Source: Manihot esculenta
Lineage: Eukaryota; Streptophyta; Magnoliopsida; Malpighiales; Euphorbiaceae
Reading direction: 5' to 3'
Assembly: GCF_001659605.2 (NCBI RefSeq)
Contig: NC_035164.2
Coordinates: 23,966,665-24,030,664 of the forward strand
Length of the DNA stretch: 64,000 nucleotides
The position numbers were made by a program, and so were the translations under genes. Below are positions 44,293-56,393 of the stretch, one piece after another; the stretch's first letter is position 1, and every line of letters begins with the position of its first letter. The notes under the pieces were generated by a model. The model was not told the DNA's origin, did no database searches, and worked only from the letters and a program-made list of their open reading frames with translations.

Positions 44293-46485
44293 TGTAACGA
44301 CTCGAAATTCGAACCGCCACCGGCGCTAGGATTCAGGTCGACTTAAGGTCGCCGAAACCCGTAGCAAGCCTGCTATACTCTCTGAGTACCTGTAAATCCC
44401 ATACATGATCATACATTTTCAGTGAAAATAAAAACTCTCTTCTGAACCAGAGCTCAACCTGTGCATGCACTATCTATGTACACAAACCTCCTTGCCAGAG
44501 CACTCATCAGAGCTCTAGCTGAGTCCACACAGTATATGTTAAACCTGGTTATCCATACTCATCAACTGGACATATACATAAAAACAGACCATGTTTACAA
44601 AAGGATTTACAATACAAAATAACTAAGTCAAGCACAACAACTAGTACATCTCTTTAATATTACATGTCCACACTCTTTCATTACACATTATGTTTTCTTC
44701 CTGTACCCTGCTGGACTTTCCCTGTACACTGATCCTGCAAAACTAGGGTTAAGGGAGTGGGATGAGCTCTATAGCCCAGTGAGTAGAACAATAAAACAAG
44801 TCATTAAAACATGATTTTATGGAATGCATCATATCACAGACAATTCACATCAAGGGTAAACCTGTCACCACATAGTTCCAGTATCTGTTCCGTGCCAGGC
44901 CGTAGAATGGGGTTCTGGTCTTCCTGTATTGTATATGTATACGTGTACATAACACCTGTACTTACCATTTGCTAGGGCATAGACTGGGCACCTGGACTTT
45001 ACTACATTGCCAGGGCGTAGACTAGGCACCTGGTCTTCCTGTCTGGAACTATTGGATCATTCAGCATGTACCCACATCAACAAATACGTATGCAATGCAA
45101 CATCTTTGTGAATTCTAATGCAATCAACCTACTGCATAATCATAGTGCATGAAATATGCTAAAAGCATTCAATGTCTCAATTAAAATGAGTATTAAGTTT
45201 AGTTCCACTTACCTCTGGCTATCTCTGGACTGACTTTGCAAACTCTGAAGCAGTACTTACTGCTGCTCTCTTTGGTTTCTCTGGTCTGTGCCTACACAGA
45301 TGGACTCAAATGAGGGACCAAACTAGCTCAAAAACACCTCTATAAAACTCCCCAAGAATCCCCTTAAACACCTTAAAACAACCATGCAAAACATGCAAAG
45401 GAAGGCTGGACAGAGCACTTTCGGCAGCAGGTTCGGCGGCCGAAAGTCTTCTCCAGAGACGAAACTCATGCACCTTCGGCGGCCGAATCTCTACTTTCGG
45501 CAGCCGAACCCTTTCGGGGGCAAGTTTCGGGGGCTGAAAGGCACTCCAGAGACGAAAGTCCATAACCTTCGGCGGCACCTTCGGCGGCCGAAACTCCCCT
45601 CCAGAGCCGAAAGTCCAAACTCTCGGGGGCAAGCTTAGGCAACCAAAGCCACCTCCTCAGCACATTCGGCAGCCGAACCTTTCTTCGGCGGCCGAAGCTA
45701 GGTTCATCAGCAAGGCAGAACCTTGCTCTGCCTCACGCCAAAACACACCAAACTCTTCCAAACTCAAACATCTCAACTCCTCAACATACATATACTCTAG
45801 TATATGCACAAAGGGGTCAAAAACTACCTAAAACCCCAACTCAAACATAACACAACACACATAAACATGCTTTGATCAACAAAACACCAAAAACTCACTT
45901 TTTACCCTATTCATGCAACTCTACCTAAAACCTCCATAAAACTTCCATAAAACATACAAAGAAACTCAGGATCTTCACTTACCTCTTGCAACAAGAAGAT
46001 GAACGATCCCAACGTGGAGATATGGAGCAACTCTCCTTCAAACTCTCCAAACTTCAAAACGTTAGTTTTTTAGCTCAAAACCTTCAAAATAACATTAAAA
46101 CCATTCAAAACTTTGCAAGATTTGATGGAAACATGAAGAAACTCCAAGAAAGAGATGGTCTCACCTCTGAAAAGTGAAAGAAAAGTGAATACTTATCCTT
46201 CCACCGCTTGAGGGCCTTTATAGGTGGCTGGCCAGACCACCTTCGGCGGCCTAACATGAAACCAAAAGCCATGCATGTTCGGCGGTCGAATATCACCTTC
46301 GGCGGCCGAACCTGGCTTTTCTTCCTTGGCTCATTTCTTCAAACACTCATTTCCTTATACTTTAAAACTATGAACATATCAAAACATTTTAGAAAAACAT
46401 AAATCTTACCCTCTAGAGAATTTCGACATCCTGAACTCCACCGGACGACAGGAATTTCGATGCCGGACTCTAGCCGGGTATTACA
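44293..46485 (-). repeat. 3' LTR of element G (2193 bp)
   Basis: Plus strand starts tgtaacgactcgaaattcg and ends agccgggtattaca. Palindrome clusters at 45418-45700 and 46240-46310. TATA-like minus-strand CTATAAAGG near 46213-46221. Confidence 0.92.
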
Positions 46486-46500
46486 TTCTCCCCCCCTTAA
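46486..46500 (-). other. Polypurine tract of element G
   Basis: Minus strand TTAAGGGGGGGAGAA next to the 3' LTR. Confidence 0.85.
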
Positions 46501-46586
46501 GAACATTCGTCCTCGAATGTTCCTCAAACAAACAAATAAACACATAAAAAGGAGGAAAACTAACCTCAAAACAGATATGGATACTG

Positions 46587-49500
46587 CTAGAGCATAGACT
46601 CCCGCGTCTCCCAAGTGCACTCTTCTAGATTATGGTGGTTCCATAGAACTTTCACCATTGGAATTTCCTTGTTTCTTAGCTGCCTAATCTGTGTGTCTAG
46701 AATCCGCACTGGCTGCTCTACATAAGTGAGATCTCTAAGAATCTCCACATCAGGCTCACTAAGAACCTGACTCGGATCTGACACGAATTGCGTAGCATAG
46801 AAACATGAAATACCGGGTGAATTCTCTCCATAGAAGCAGGTAAATCCAGCTTATACGACACATTCCCGATCCTCTGCAAGATCTCAAAGGGTCCAATGTA
46901 CCGTGGAGCTAGCTTACCTTTCTTCCCAAAACGAACCACACCTTTCATTGGTGACACCTTCAGTAATACCCAATTACCCTCCTGAAACTCTATCTGCTTT
47001 CTGCGAATGTCTGCATAGCTTTTCTGCCTACTCTGAGCAATTCTGATTCTCTCTCTGATCATGGGCACCACTCTACTGGTAATCTCAACTAACTCTGGCC
47101 CTGCAAGAGCCTTCTCTCCCACTTCTTCCCAACAAACTGGTGATCTGCACTTCCTCCCATATAAAGCTTCATAAGGAGCCATCCCGATGCTCGCATGATG
47201 GCTGTTATTGTAGGCAAACTCCACCAGAGGTAGATGCTGCCTCCAAGAACCGCCAAAGTCTAACACACACATTCTGAGCATATCCTCTATGGTCTGGATG
47301 GTCCTCTCCGACTGTCCATCAGTCTGTGGATGGAAAGCAGTGCTAAAATCCAACCTCGTGCCCATCGCACTCTGCAGACTCCGCCAAAATCTGGAGGTGA
47401 ACTGAGGTCCTCTGTCTGAAACTATAGACACTGGGACTCCATGTAATCTTACTATCTCATCCAGATATACCTGTGCTAACTTATCCACAGAATAGTTACT
47501 CCTAACTGGAATGAAATGAGCAGATTTCGTGAGTCTGTCCACAATCACCCATATGGAGTCTATCCTGTTGGACGCTGCCGGTAAGCCCACTACAAAATCC
47601 ATAGCTATGTTCTCCCATTTCCACTCTGGAATCGGCAGTGGGTTAAGCATTCCAGCCGGCTTCTGATGTTCTAGTTTCACCCTCTGGCAAATCTCACAGG
47701 CTGACACGAACTGTGCCACTTCTTTCTTCATGGCTGGCCACCAATACACCCTCTTCAGATCCTGATACATCTTGGTGGCTCCAGGGTGAACACTATACCT
47801 CGCATTATGAGCTTCCCTCATAACGTCTTCCTTCAGACTACTACTATCTGGTACACAAAGTCGACTCCCATAGCGAAGGATCCCTTTGCTGTCAAATCTG
47901 AACTCTGCACTGTTGCCTGACTGAACAGTCCTGGCAATCTTCATTAACTCAGGGTCCTCATGCTGTTTCTGAGCTATCTGCTCCAGAAACACTGGTATCA
48001 CTCTCATCTGTGCTCTCAATGCACCTGTACCAGACAACTCTAACTGTAACCCTTCTTTGATAAGCTTGTAAAACTCCATTACTACTGGTCTTCGCTCTGC
48101 TGATATATGGGATAAACTGCCAAGTGATTTCCGGCTTAGGGCGTCTGCCACAACATTCGCCTTACCCGGATGATACTGGATCTTACAATCATAGTCACTG
48201 AGCAATTCTACCCATCTTCTCTGTCTCATATTCAGCTCTCTCTGACTCAAGATGTACTGTAAACTCTTATGATCGGTGAAGATCTCACATTTAACCCCGT
48301 AGAGGTAATGTCTCCACATCTTGAGTGCAAAGATAACTGCTGCCATCTCAAGGTCATGGGTGGGGTAATTCAACTCGTGCTTCTTCAACTGTCTAGAAGC
48401 ATAAGCAATCACCCTGTCCTGCTGCATCAAAACACAACCCAATCCCACTCGAGACGCATCACAGAACACTGTGAAGTCCTCATTACTAACAGGTAGAGCT
48501 AACACTGGTGCTGATGTCAATCTCCTCAAAGCTCTCTTCACACTGATCTGACCAAATAAACTTCTGATTCTTCTGAGTCAGTTTGGTCATAGGAGCAGCT
48601 ATTTTCGAGAAGTCCTGAACGAACCTCCTGTAGTAACCTGCCAATCTCAAAAAACTTTTAATCTTTGTCACTGTAGTGGGTCTGGGCCAGTTAGCTACAG
48701 CCTCTATCTTCTTGGGGTCTACTTCAATCCCTTCTGCTGATACTACATGTCCCAAGAAGGAAATGCTCCTTAACCAAAACTCACACTTTGAGAACTTGGC
48801 ATATAATCCATGCTCTCTCAGTGTCTGCAAAACTGTCCTCAGATGCTGGGCATGCTCCTCTGCATCTCTGGAGTACACTAAGATATCATCAATAAAGACA
48901 ATGACAAAGTGATCCAGAAACTCGCTGAAAACTCTGTTCATGAGATCCATGAATGCTGTAGGGGCGTTAGTCAACCCGAACGGCATCACTAAGAACTCAT
49001 AATGCCCATATCTGGTCCTGAAAGCTGTCTTTGGCACATCTGCCTCTCTGACTCTCAACTGATGATACCCAGATCTCAGATCTATTTTTGAGAAACAACC
49101 GGCTCCAGCTAGCTGGTCGAATAGATCATCAATCCTAGGTAAAGGATACCTATTCTTGGTAGTGACCTTGTTCAACTGTCTGTAGTCGATACAAAGTCTA
49201 AGGGATCCATCCTTCTTTCTGACAAACAGTACTGGAGCACCCCAAGGTGAGGTACTAGGGCGGATGAAACCCTTATTTACCAATTCTTGCAACTGCTCTT
49301 TCAACTCTTTTAATTCTGCTGGTGCCATCCTGTAGGGAGGAATAGAGATAGGTCTGGTACCAGGCAGCAACTCAATTTCAAACTCTATCTCCCTATCAGA
49401 TGGTAGTCCTGGAAGCTCGTTTGGGAAAACATCTGGAAATTCTCGGACTACTGGTATCGAGGCTGGTTCCCTAACCTGACTATCTAGCTCCCTCACATGA

Positions 49501-50123
49501 GCGAGAAACCCCTGACAACCCCTCCTAAGTAAACGACGAGCCTGAAGGGCTGAAATCAAACCTCTGGGTGTACCCATCCTGTCTCCTCTGAAGACACACT
49601 CTGACCCATCCTGGTCTCTGAGACTAACTACCTTCTCTCTACAGTCCAAAGTAGCTCCATATGCAGATAGCCAATCCATCCCTAGAATGACATCAAAATC
49701 GGTCAAGTCTAGAACCACAAGGTCAGCTGGAAGGCATCTACCCTCTATGAACACTGGACTGAAATGACAGACTGACACTGCCACTGATGGGTCGCATTTG
49801 GGTCCACTGACCCATAGAGGATACTCTAACTCATAAATGACCAAACCCAATCTCTCTACAGCTCTCGCAGCAATAAAGGAATGAGAAGCACCGGGGTCCA
49901 TCAAAGTATACACATCAGAACACCCTATGATGAGATTACCTGACACCATTGTGTTCGACGTGTTCGCCTCCTCCTGAATCACAGTGAAAATCCGTGCTGG
50001 GGCTACCGGATTTCCACCTCGGAAACCTGCTGCTGAAGTAGAGGCTGACCCTCTCCCTCTACCTCTGCCACTACTCTGAGGCACGGCTGGAGCTGCTGGC
50101 TGTACTACACTGCCTGAACTCAT
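46587..50123 (-). pseudogene. pol: Element G protease, RT, RNase H, integrase and chromodomain (frameshifted)
   Basis: 50123-48486 is open for 545 codons: protease [26 protein letters not shown] and [10 protein letters not shown] frameshift near 48530 changes EESFEE.. into a dead end. 48541-46718 is open for 607 codons: RNase [16 protein letters not shown], integrase zinc finger ([14 protein letters not shown]), and the DDE core [23 protein letters not shown] second frameshift near 46790, just after FHVSMLR, separates the chromodomain (KVLWNHHNLEECTWE, 46587-46784). All catalytic residues I can check are present, so only two frame errors disable this part. Confidence 0.92.
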
Positions 50124-50749
50124 CTACTGGGATGGTGCCACAAAGGTCACCTGAGGACAATCCCGAGCAAAATGCCCTTCCTGTCCACATTTAAAACAAG
50201 CTGTAGATCCCAACCGACAAGCTCCGCCATGTGGTCTCCCACATCTCCTACATACTGAACTGCTTGCGCCAGAGCTTGAGCCACTACCCATTCCCAGACT
50301 AGACTTGACTTTGCTCCAGAACTTTTTCTTTGTTCCTTTTGCCTTTTCCCATCTTTTGCTGCCTGAAGTTGCTGCACTGGGGGCCTTAGCACCCGAAACC
50401 TGTGCCTTTGACTGTTTCTGAATATTGACACTTGCCTCCATTTTCCTGGCGGCATCCACTATAGAGTGGAAACTCTCCTTTTCTGCTGGAAGAATCAAGG
50501 AAGACTACCTGGGATACAGTCTCATAGTATATCTCCTGGCCTTCTTTTGATCAGTATCATAGGCTTGACCCACATACTGAAGCAAATCCAGGAACTTATC
50601 GGTAAATTCATCAACACTCATCTCATCTGTCTGTCGCAACTGTTCAAACTCTATTATTTTCATCTCCCTGGAACTGTCAGGAAAAGCCCACCCTGCAAAC
50701 TCATTGGCGAACTCTCCCCATGACATACTATCCATCCCGGGTTCCACAT
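50124..50749 (-). pseudogene. gag: Element G gag, C-terminal half
   Basis: Continues gag after the solo LTR: MDSMSWGEFANEFAGWAFPD, the capsid segment EFEQLRQTDEMSVDEFTDKF, then the Cys/His pair CRRCGRPHGGAC and the CCHC knuckle CFKCGQEGHFARDC. Stops at 50505 (a Tyr in A and H) and 50124 (a Gln in A and H) interrupt the frame. The downstream protease frame follows directly. Confidence 0.88.
50745..50749. repeat. Target site duplication CACAT (left)
   Basis: CACAT recurs at 53256-53260 after the solo LTR. It is part of the gag codons that read as continuous sequence in A (near 4770). Confidence 0.85.
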
Positions 50750-53255
50750 TGTAACAGCCCGGAAACCGGTACCCCTCTGTAACGGTCCGAACCATCACTG
50801 GCACTAGGATCCAGATCGGCTTAAGGCCGCCGGGACCCGTAGCAAGCCGACTGTACTCTCTGTGTACCTGATAAATCCCATACATGATAAAAAATACTCA
50901 ACAATCCTGTAAAACTCTCCAGGCTTAACTACTGCTACTCAGATATGCCAATCTGAAATGGCCCTCAGGGCCTATACCAGTGACTATTATTTACTGTGGG
51001 TTAAGGGATTGAGACCCTTTTTAATCTGTAACACAAGCCACTGGAATCTCATCAAAGCCATACGTTAAGCCTGATACACACATTTCTCATCAAGAAACGT
51101 AAAACAGGATTCATGTATAAGGGATTAATCATACATCATACTAAAGCAAAGACACTAGGGTAAAGCACAATTCTATCCATGATCTGATCATATCTATACA
51201 TGACATTACACCTAATACATTAAGTACATCATGTCCATTATTCTATTACAAACATACATTCATGCATCTCTTTCCTCTTTACTCTTGTTGACTCTGACTT
51301 CTGACTGCCCATAGCTACCTCAGAACCTGCAAAACTGGGGTTAAGGAAAAGGGATGAGCTTCTAAAGCCCAGTGAGTAGAACAGTAAAAACATATACTAA
51401 ACATGCTTACATGACATGCATCACATCACAAGTAATCACTTACCGGACGGACTGAATCAAAAATCCCTCTGTGCCCGGCCCGCGAAGGAGCTCCTCAGGA
51501 CTTTATTATCCAATCAATAGTACGAAATACCTTGCCCGCCCTCTTGGGCTCCTCAGGACTTTACTTGCCCGGCCGCTATGGGCTCCTCAGACTTTACATG
51601 GGGCTAATAAACCAACTCGTGTTCGTCCCAAATAAAAAAATAACAATGCCTATTGGAATTCTAATGCAATCAACCTATGGCATAATCATAGTGCAGAAAA
51701 CAAAAAATTTGATTTCTCTAAAAAACACTTTTTTTTTACTTCACCTCGCTCCTCTACAAAAACGAACTACTCGCAACACCTAACCTGGGACCTCCTCGAT
51801 TCTCGGTCCAATCCACCAAATGGACCTCGAAATGAGGTTCAAACAACCCTAAACAACCAAAACAACTCTTAAACAACTTCCCAAAACCCCTTAAAGAGCT
51901 CGTAGAACAATCACATAAAGCATGCAAAAGAAGGCTGGACAGAACACTTTCGGCGGCAGGTTCGGCGGCCGAATGTCCTCTCCAGAGCCGAAACTCAAAC
52001 ACCTTCGGTGGCCGAATCTCTACTTTCGGCTGCCGAACCCTTTCGGGGGCAAGGTTCGAGGGCTCAAAGACACTCCAAAGACGAAAGTCTCTAACCTTCG
52101 GCGGCACCTTCGGCGGCCGAATCCCCCTTCCAGAGCCGAACCTCAAAACTCTCGGGGGTGAGCTGTGGCAGCCAAAGCCACCTCTCAAGGGGTTCGGCGG
52201 CCGAATGTACCTTCGGCTGCCGAACCTGAGTTCATCCAGAACTCATCCTCGCCAGCAACCAAGCTCCTCAATCCTCTCCAACTCTCAACACATGCATACT
52301 TCCACTCCTCAACACACATATACTCAAGTATATGTACAAAGGGGTCCACAACTAACTTACAACCCCAACAAAAACAACAAACATAACACATAAACATTCT
52401 TTCATCATCAAAACACCAAAAACATACTTTTAACCCTAAACATGCATCTCTACCCATAACCTTCACAAAACCTCTATAAATCCTCAAAAGAAGCTCAGAA
52501 TCTTCACTTACCTCTTGATAACAAGAAGTTGAACGATCTAAACTCAGAAATCTAGAGCAACTCCCCTTCAAAATGGCCAAACCACCAAACCTTAGCTTTT
52601 GAACTCAAAACCTTCAAACCCACATAAAAACACTCAAACCGTTGCACCCTAAACATGCATCTCTACCCATAACCTTCACAAAACCTCTATAAATCCTCAA
52701 AAGAAGCTCACAATCTTCACTTACCTCTTGATAACAAGAAGCTGAACGATCTGAACTCAGAAATCTAGAGCAACTCCCCTTCAAAATTGTCAAACCACCA
52801 AACCTTAGCTTTTGAACTCAAAACCTTCAAACCCACATAAAAACACTCAAACCGTTGCATGATTGGATAAAAACCATGAAAATGACTCATGGAGAACGTG
52901 GCCTCACCTCAGTCTATGATCTGGAGGCAACACTTGTCCATTTCACCGACTGGAGGCGCTGATATAGAGGGCTGACCGACTCACCTTCGGCAGCCAAACC
53001 TGCATGCAAAACCATGCAACGTTCGGGGGCCGAACGTGGAGTTTCGAAAGCCGAATCTAAAGCACCTTCGGCGGCCGAACCTGACACTTGTCCCCATAGT
53101 CTTGTCTCTTCAAAACTGATCCTATCTCATTCAAAACCTTTAAAATACTTAAACACATTTTAGAAAACTTTCTCTTACCCTTCTAGAGACCTCTGACATC
53201 CTCGAATTCCACCGGACGGTAGAAAGTCCGATGCCTGATCTAGCCGGGTATTACA
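50750..53255 (-). repeat. Solo LTR in element G gag, with extended 3' end (2506 bp)
   Basis: Flanked by perfect CACAT repeats. On the plus strand it begins tgtaacagcccggaaaccgg and then, 32 bp in, a second 'tgtaacggtccgaacc' matching the normal LTR end of the family; so this subfamily has an extra terminal segment. Its other end (agccgggtattaca) is standard. It contains a 213-bp tandem duplication (52441-52866) and palindrome clusters at 51945-52225 and 52985-53080. Confidence 0.9.
52441..52866. repeat. 213-bp tandem duplication inside the solo LTR
   Basis: 52441-52653 and 52654-52866 are almost identical, starting 'catgcatctctacccataac'. It includes the conserved splice-donor-like block (minus GAGGTAAGTGAAG) twice. 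Confidence 0.9.
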
Positions 53256-53999
53256 CACATAATTCTTGAACCATTCTTGAGCTTTCTTACATTTAAGTGT
53301 GAACCCCGCCGTCTCAATGGCTCTACTATCATCAGCTCCCAACTCGTCAGTTATCATCTTCACTATTCTGAGGTACTCCAATGGATCATCTCCTGTATTG
53401 AATTTAGGAGCATCCAATTTCAGGTACTCTGTCATTCTCACCTTACTTCCCCCAGATGAGCTAGGTTGAGGTACTTGGACAACAGGGACTATGGGTTCTG
53501 GTGGTGGTGGTGGAGGTACTGGTTCATTTGGCTCTAGGTGTGCTGCACTTGGATGTATAGGGGAGGGTGGATACATGGGATATGGTGGATAAAACTGAGG
53601 ATAAGGCATATATGGCATGTAAGTAGGATATGGGACAAAACTAGAGTACTCTGACATACCTCCCATCGGATACCCTGGGTCATGAGGAAAGGCTGGATAA
53701 CCAAACCCCGAGGCCTGAACGCCTCCCTGAGACTCTCCCATACCTTCTTCAGATCTGCCTACACCCATGCTTTCATCTACTGACTGATCAACCTCCATAG
53801 CCTCCCTCACTTCCTCTGATCTCCCTCCTCTAGCTGTTCCTCTTTTGCTCTCGTCCAGAGACCTTCTAGGGTCCATTGACATACTTTCCCTGCTTGATCT
53901 TTGAGACCTTGCCCTTGGAAATGCAGGAGGACGAGCATCTATTCTCTCACTATCTGGTGGGACTCCAGTCAATCGTGCAGATCGACGAGTTCTTCTCAT
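53256..53999 (-). pseudogene. gag: Element G gag, N-terminal half
   Basis: Starts at the Met of MRRTRRSARLTGVPP, as in A and H. An acidic/Ser-rich segment follows, then a Pro/Tyr-rich stretch (YPTYMPYMPYPQFYPPYPMY) and the capsid start (MTEYLKLDAPKFNTGDDPLE to CKKAQEWFKNYV). It is cut by the solo LTR at 53255. This half has no stop. Basic N-terminal residues could bind nucleic acid; that is inference. Confidence 0.88.
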
Positions 54000-54216
54000 C
54001 TTAACTCTGGAAAAACAACACATATCATAGCACATCAGCATATAAACATCACATATCAATAATGCACATGCATAAAGCATGGTGTGTCATAGCATCAAAT
54101 AGACAGGACGCAACATCCTATCCTAGTGGACATGATTTCCTATTGTGCTTGACCACCTCTAACTACTATGAGCCCGCCCGACACTCTCTCTATAGGTCCG
54201 GTCATTTGAACCTTAG

Positions 54217-54227
54217 GCTCTGATACC
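54217..54227 (-). other. Primer binding site of element G (tRNA-iMet type)
   Basis: Minus strand GGTATCAGAGCC a few bases after the LTR end. The usual leading T is changed (CGGTATCAG). 54000-54216 is the untranslated leader. Confidence 0.75.
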
Positions 54228-54231
54228 GACC

Positions 54232-56393
54232 TGTAACGATACGAAATTCGGACCGCCACCGGCGCTAGGATTCAGGTCGACTTAAGGTCGCCGAAACCCG
54301 TAGCAAGCCTGTTATACTCTCTGAGTACCTGTAAATCCCATACATGATCATACATTTTCAGTGAAAATAAAAACTCTCTTCTGAACCAGGGCTCAACCTG
54401 TGCATGCACTATCTATGTACACAGACCTCCTTGCCAGAGCACTCATCAGAGCTCTAGCTGAGTCCACACAGTATATGTTAAACCTGGTTATCCATACTCA
54501 TCAACTGGACATATACATAAAAACAGACCATGTTTACAAAAGGATTTACAATACAAAATAACTAAGTCAACCACAACAACTAGTACATCTCTTTAATATT
54601 ACATGTCCACACTCTTTCATTACACATTCTGTTTTCTTCCTGTACCCTGCTGGACTTCCCCTGTACACTGATCCTCCAAAACTAGGGTTAAGGGAGTAGG
54701 ATGAGCTCTATAGCCCAGTGAGTAGAACAATAAAACAAGTCATTAAAATATGATTTTATGGAATGCATCATATCACAGACAATTCACATCAAGGGTAAAC
54801 CTGTCACCACATAGTTCCAGTATCTGTTCCGTGCCAGGCCGTAGAATGGGGTCCTGGTCTTCCTATACTGTATATGTATACGTGTATATAACACCTGTAC
54901 TTACCATTTGCTAGGGCGTAGACTAGGCACCTGGACTTTACTACACTTGCCAGGGCATAGACTGGGCACCTGGTCTTCCTGTCTGGAACTATTGGATCAT
55001 TCAGCATGTACCCACATCAACAAATACGTATGCAATGCAACATCTTTGTGAATTCTAATGCAATCAACCTACTGCATAATCATGGTGCATGAAATATGCT
55101 AAAAGCATTCAATGTCTCAATTAAAACGAGTATTAAGTTTAGTTCCACTCACCTCTGGCTATCTCTGGACTAACTCTGCAAACTCTGAAGCAGTACTTAC
55201 TGCTACTCTCTTTGGTTTCTCTGGTCTGTGCCTACACAGATGGACTCAAATGAGGGACCAAACTAGCTCAAAAACACCTCTATAAAACTCCCCAAGAATC
55301 CCCTTAAACACCTTAAAACAACCATGCAAAACATGCAAAGGAAGGCTGAACAGAGCACTTTCGGCAGCAGGTTCGGCGGCCGAAAGTCTTCTCCAAAGAC
55401 GAAACTCATGCACCTTCGGCGGCCGAATCTCTACTTTCGACAGCCGAACCCTTTCGGGGGCAAGTTTCGGGGGCTGAAAGGCACTCCAGAGACGAAAGTC
55501 CATAACCTTCGGCGGCCAAAACTCCCCTCCAGAGTCGAAAGTCCAAACTCTCGGGGGCAAGCTTAGGCAACCGAAGCCACCTCCTCAGCACATTCGGCAG
55601 CCGAACCTTTCTTCGGCGGCCGAAGCTGGGTTCATCAGCAAGGCAGAACCTTGCTCTGCCTCACGCCAAAACACACCAAACTCTTTCAAACTCAAACATC
55701 TCAACTCCTCAACATACATATACTCTAGTATATGCACAAAGGGGTCAAAAACTACCTAAAACCCCAACTCAAACATAACACAACACACATAAACATGCTT
55801 TGATCAACAAAACACCAAAAACTCACTTTTTACCCTATTCATGCAACTCTACCTAAAACCTCCATAAAACTTCCATAAAACATACAAAGAAACTCAGGAT
55901 CTTCACTTACCTCTTGCAACAAGAAGATGAACGATCCCAACGTGGAGATATGGAGCAACTCTCCTTCAAACTCTCCAAACTTCAAAACGTTAGTTTTTTA
56001 GCTCAAAACCTTCAAAATAACATTAAAACCATTCAAAACTTTGCAAGATTTGATGAAAACATGAAGAAACTCCAAGAAAGAGATGGTCTCACCTCTGAAA
56101 AGTGAAAGAAAAGTGAATACTTATCCTTCCACCGCTTGAGGACCTTCATAGGTGGCTGGCCAGACCACCTTCGGCGGCCTAACATGAAACCAAAAGCCAT
56201 GCATGTTCGGCGGCCGAACCTGGCTTTTCTTCCTTGGCTCATTTCTTTAAACACTCATTTCCTTATACTTTAAAACTATGAACATATCAAAACATTTTAG
56301 AAAAACATAAATCTTACCCTCTAGAGAATTCCGACATCCTGGACTCCACCGGACGACAGGAATTCCGATGCCGGACACTAGCCGGGTATTACA
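54232..56393 (-). repeat. 5' LTR of element G (2162 bp)
   Basis: Same structure as 44293-46485. It lacks about 12 bp near 55510 and about 19 bp near 56213, both between adjacent TTCGGCGGC units. Confidence 0.92.

Larger units (their letters stand above)
44293..56393 (-). mobile_element. Tekay-like Ty3/gypsy element G, nearly complete, inside the H LTR
   Basis: LTRs at 44293-46485 (3') and 54232-56393 (5'), gag-pol between them, primer site and polypurine tract in place. Flanks are TACTC on the left and TTC on the right; the right copy seems to have lost two bases. The LTRs differ mainly by two short deletions and scattered substitutions, so G is a comparatively young insertion. A solo LTR (50750-53255) interrupts gag. 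Confidence 0.9.
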
